A stretch of DNA of 64,000 nucleotides from Syncephalis plumigaleata (taxonomy: Eukaryota > Zoopagomycota > Zoopagomycetes > Zoopagales > Piptocephalidaceae): the NCBI GenBank assembly GCA_025201365.1, contig JAIXMF010000004.1:558001-622000 (forward strand), given 5' to 3'. Shown piece after piece: positions 60,813-64,000 of the stretch (its first letter is position 1; every line of letters begins with the position of its first letter). Made by a program: the position numbers and the translations under genes. The notes under the pieces were generated by a model. That model worked only from the letters and a program-made list of their open reading frames with translations. It had not been told where the DNA came from and did no database searches.

Positions 60813-62658
60813 AGTAAATGAGATGTATCACTGTACAATCACAATAGCAAGAAACAAAAGCAGATAGACACGAGATGTACTGGTGTGGAAGATGAACGAG
60901 AATATAAGATGACTACAGTGGCTGAATAATAACAGTGTAGAAAGAAGAAAAGCGAGCTTGACTGGGTGACGTATGGAACATGAATAATGTCATTTTCATC
61001 GTCATTATCCTCGTGTTTTTTAATCCATGTCAGATCGTTTACCTATTACTACTGCTGCTGCTATTACTCTGTTATAATATAGAGCAATAGATAGACACAT
61101 CATTTCATGACATATATAAATGTATGCTATACAAATGTTCCCCTTCAAACTTGCTTATTTATTCTATGAATGAATGAATAGTAACTTACACAGTCATCGT
61201 GTGTGCTGACAACTGACAATTGTCAATGACCAATTTCCTCTTTAATCCCCGCCACTCCTCATTCTGTGCGGTGTGTGTATGTATGTGTGTGTGTGCGTGT
61301 GCGGTGTATGATGTATGCGTGTGTGCGTGCGTGTGTGTATGCGTGCGTGTGTGTGTGTATGTGTGCGGCCTTGTCTCTTCATTCATGTGGCGATTGATAA
61401 CGGTAAATGCCTGCTCACAACACTTTGCGCGTCCACGGACCTTTCTCTATATTATTTTCCCCTTGTGGTACAATTCTCTCTTCTGTCGGTTGTTTTTACC
61501 ACTTGTTTTGTCGCCATCATCTTATTTAAATTGCGTTCTACGCACTCTAGTATAGCAGCTACCGTTATCTATTCATATTACTACTACTATTATTGTTATT
61601 ATCTATTCTCATCTCGCTCTTGTGGGATCATCGTTTTCTTCCCGTTTAGTTCTCATCGGCTGGCCGGTAAGTATGAGACAAGAGGTGTATGCGTGTATGT
61701 GTATATGCGTATGTATATGTGTTGTAAGGCAAAGGCAACTACTGCAATTACGGCGATAGTAATGAAGTTGGTTATTAGTTATTGCCGCTATTAACTAACT
61801 AACTAACTAGTTGCACTCACCCTGGCTAGTTTACAATTTGACGATAGGCCGGCCAAGTTCCTTGGCTGCTTCGTAATAGCTAACTAGTCTATGCAGACTA
61901 GCCAATAATTGATATACATATGTATATATGCTGTTATTGTCGCTATTAATGATATAATAATAGTTAAAAAAATAACGCCGCCTATTACATACATATATAT
62001 ATATGTATGTACTACTAAAGTTATATGTGGCGTGTTCTACAATAACTGTTATTGTTATTGTAAACGAAGAGAGCTAGAGAAAGACTGCCTCATACCACGC
62101 ACGTAGCATCGTTGTCCTACATGCTTCATCTATCACATCGCCTGTTTTTGTAACTGACATAGGCACAACGTTTCATAAGTTGATTTAACTATTTAGCGTA
62201 CATATATATTGTTGAACCATACTTACATACTTACCTACATACATATTTGCATACTTACTTACTAACATTTTATTACTATTATTGCTTATTACTCTTTGTT
62301 CTCTCTCCTTCTCCATCATTTAGTTGACCGCCTTACAGTTGTTAGGCGTAAGCGCCGTTTACTACTATTCATCTAAATTAGCTAGTGTTCACCAATATTT
62401 CAACAAGTCTATTTCAACCGTAACTTATATTGCGCCTACATTAAACTGAAGCGTAATTGAAAAAAAAGGATTCCATCAATTATCAGCTATTATATGGGTC
62501 ATTTTCTCGTTCTTTTTGATTGAATATCACAAAAGACATTAGGCAGACGATATAGCGCGTTTAACATCTTTGATCATCATCATCGCCATTATCATTATTA
62601 TCATTATTATTCTCGTTATTTAGTAGATTGTTACTAGCAACATTATCGACACGTACTA
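60813..62658. other. Intergenic with long GT tract
   Basis: 1.8 kb between divergent genes. A degenerate GT/GC-GT microsatellite spans about 61268-61371, with TA/TG tracts at 61690-61725 and 61915-62010. A CTAACTAACTAACTAG run lies near 61793. CT-rich and CAT/ATT tracts precede the kelch gene. No gene is supported; long frames through the GT tract are repeat artefacts. Confidence 0.6.
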
Positions 62659-64000
62659 ATGTTGAAAAGAAAGAGCAAGAAGGAAAAGGAGCGCAAAGAG
62701 CAACAGCGCGAACAATGGGCGCGTGAGCAGCAACAAGCACGCGAGCAAAAGGAACTGGAAAATCAATTGCTGGCTGATGCCGTTGCGCGTACCACCAGCC
62801 CTCCTGTACAATCACCGGCAAGTAGCAGTGGTGGCGGTATGGCACGTACAATGAGTCCCCCTATGATGAGTGGTACATCATCGCCAGGTCCATCGATTAC
62901 CGCTGCTATTACGTCAACTGGTCCCAATGGTCCTAACAATGCCGGTATGCCACGTCCAAATGGTCCAAATGGTCCCAATGCCGTAGGACGCGTGCTGGTG
63001 GCGGACAACCGTTAAACTCGCCCGGTACAGGTCCAAACAAAGGTCGTCCGCCCTCTTATCCATGGTCTATCCGTCAATTGCAGCATTTAACGCCGTTTCC
63101 TCGTTGCGACTACGCGCTTTGTAGTGTAGGACCGCAGGAGATGTGTCTATTCGGCGGTCTATGCAAGGAGGGTCCGCAGAATGACGTCTACCTCATCGAT
63201 ACGCAATCACTCATTGTGACCCCTGTCCAAGTGGAGGGTGACATACCGATGCCACGCGATGGACACACCGCCGTATGCTCAAGTCATTGGGTGGTCATAT
63301 TCGGCGGTGAATCCGATGACGGTAAATGCGAGGACAGTCTATACGCGTTGAATCTAGAGACACGACACTGGATGCGTGTCAATGTTCAAGGAAACATACC
63401 GATGCGACGACGTGATCACACGGCAGTGATGGCCAACGGTGTCATGTTCATATTTGGCGGTCAATCCGACGGCTACTTCTTTAACGATCTCATGGCGTTC
63501 GACACTAGAACGCTTACTGCACCGGTACCACGCTGGGAGTTCTACGAGCCCGCTAATGATGGACCATCGGGACGTGCCGGCCATTCAACTACCGTATACC
63601 AGGATAGACTCTACGTGTTCGGTGGTACGGATGGCGAGACGTTCTTTAATGAAATGTGGTGCTACGATCTACACACATGCGTCTGGGAGCTACTTAATGT
63701 TACCGGGCACACGCCACCTGGTAGGGCGGGACATGCAGCCGCCCTTGTGGATGATTGCATTTACGTTACAGGTGGTAAAAGTGCCACCGGTAAAAATCTA
63801 AGTGATGTTGTTGCATTTCGTATTAGAAGTAAGTGATAACGTATACTAGCTAATTAACTGATCACTTATAATTAACCTATTGTATGATGATGTTTAGCAA
63901 TGCGTTGGTATACCTTCCAGCGTATGGGACCTGCTCCCACATCGAGATCGGGACATTCCATGTGCGTATTTGGCTCAAGAGTATATGTGTTAAGCGGAGA
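62659..64000 (+). CDS. Kelch-repeat protein, Tea1-like, 3'-truncated by window edge
   Basis: Cell-end/polarity-type kelch protein (Tea1/Tea3 in fission yeast) or a close relative. The start is chosen at 62659 (MLKRKSKKEKERKEQQ), a highly charged N-terminus. A Pro/Gly/Asn-rich linker with TGPNGPNNAG-type repeats follows. Then come PWSIRQLQ, FPRCDYALCSV and at least five kelch blades with the GG...W pattern (FGGLCKEGPQNDVY, FGGESDDGKCEDSLYAL, FGGQSDGYFFNDLM, FGGTDGETFFNEMWCYD, TGGKSATGKNLSDV). The intron 63829-63897 is in phase and exon 2 continues MRWYTFQRMGPAPTSRSGHS past the window. One base is missing near 62990 (GR-GAGGGQPLNSP). Whether a coiled coil follows, as in Tea1, cannot be seen. 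Confidence 0.85.

Noticed and set aside
61220-61794. Long open frames on both strands around 61.2-61.8 kb
   Set aside because: They run through a GT microsatellite, giving Cys/Val or His/Thr repeats, and lack any domain or splice-consistent continuation.
1-64000. tRNA, rRNA, CRISPR array, retroviral/LTR or Polinton element
   Set aside because: I looked for T-loop, rRNA, regularly spaced repeats and reverse transcriptase, integrase or capsid-like coding and saw none.

Overview
The window is eukaryotic and looks fungal. Genes carry many short introns (mostly 45-110 nt) with GTAAGT-type donors, CTAAT/TACTAAC-like branch sites and TAG/CAG acceptors. They encode fungal cell-surface and polarity proteins (an ECM33-like GPI wall protein, a Tea1-like kelch protein) beside conserved housekeeping proteins. 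Three features argue against a yeast-like genome and for an early-diverging fungus, perhaps Zoopagomycota: an ARL8 GTPase, a PDCD7/U11-U12 59K homologue, and secreted kinase-like proteins. That placement is an inference. I see no rRNA, tRNA, CRISPR array or retroviral/LTR element.

Left part (1-28.2 kb). It starts with the end of an MFS transporter, then an ECM33-like wall protein. A secreted-protease neighbourhood follows: two trypsin-like S1 genes with hydrophobic C-terminal tails and a PA-domain subtilisin. Among them lie a damaged secreted kinase-like gene and glyoxalase I. Next come a PLP aminotransferase with an 8-nt exon, a short-chain dehydrogenase, an orphan secreted protein, a seven-helix membrane protein and the urease accessory protein UreF. 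This stretch holds most copies of a roughly 230-bp MITE family with CAG...CTG ends and TA target duplications.

Middle (29.3-49.4 kb). ARL8, NOG1, ornithine carbamoyltransferase, a cis-prenyltransferase (dolichol synthesis), a secreted GDSL esterase and an intact secreted kinase-like gene are followed by TAF1. TAF1 is divergently transcribed from the PDCD7 homologue. A RING/TRAF zinc-finger protein ends this part.

Right part (49.4-64 kb). An AT-rich stretch of about 6 kb with no convincing protein gene holds the most striking object of the window: two tandem copies, exactly 200 bp apart, of a strongly structured RNA motif. Its core is identical, its closing helix is completely re-paired between copies, and it has two pseudoknot-type pairings. 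The pair sits between a GTAAGT donor and a TAG acceptor, so it may be an intronic ribozyme or riboswitch. A coiled-coil protein, SURF1, proteasome subunit Rpn5 and the start of a Tea1-like kelch gene follow.

Many conserved genes on the left show one to five apparent single-base frameshifts (NOG1, OTC, UreF, ECM33-like, SDR, both trypsins, subtilisin). Others (ARL8, GLO1, PDCD7, SURF1, Rpn5) are clean. Since NOG1 is essential in yeast, consensus errors are the likeliest cause, so genes called broken here should be read with that in mind.
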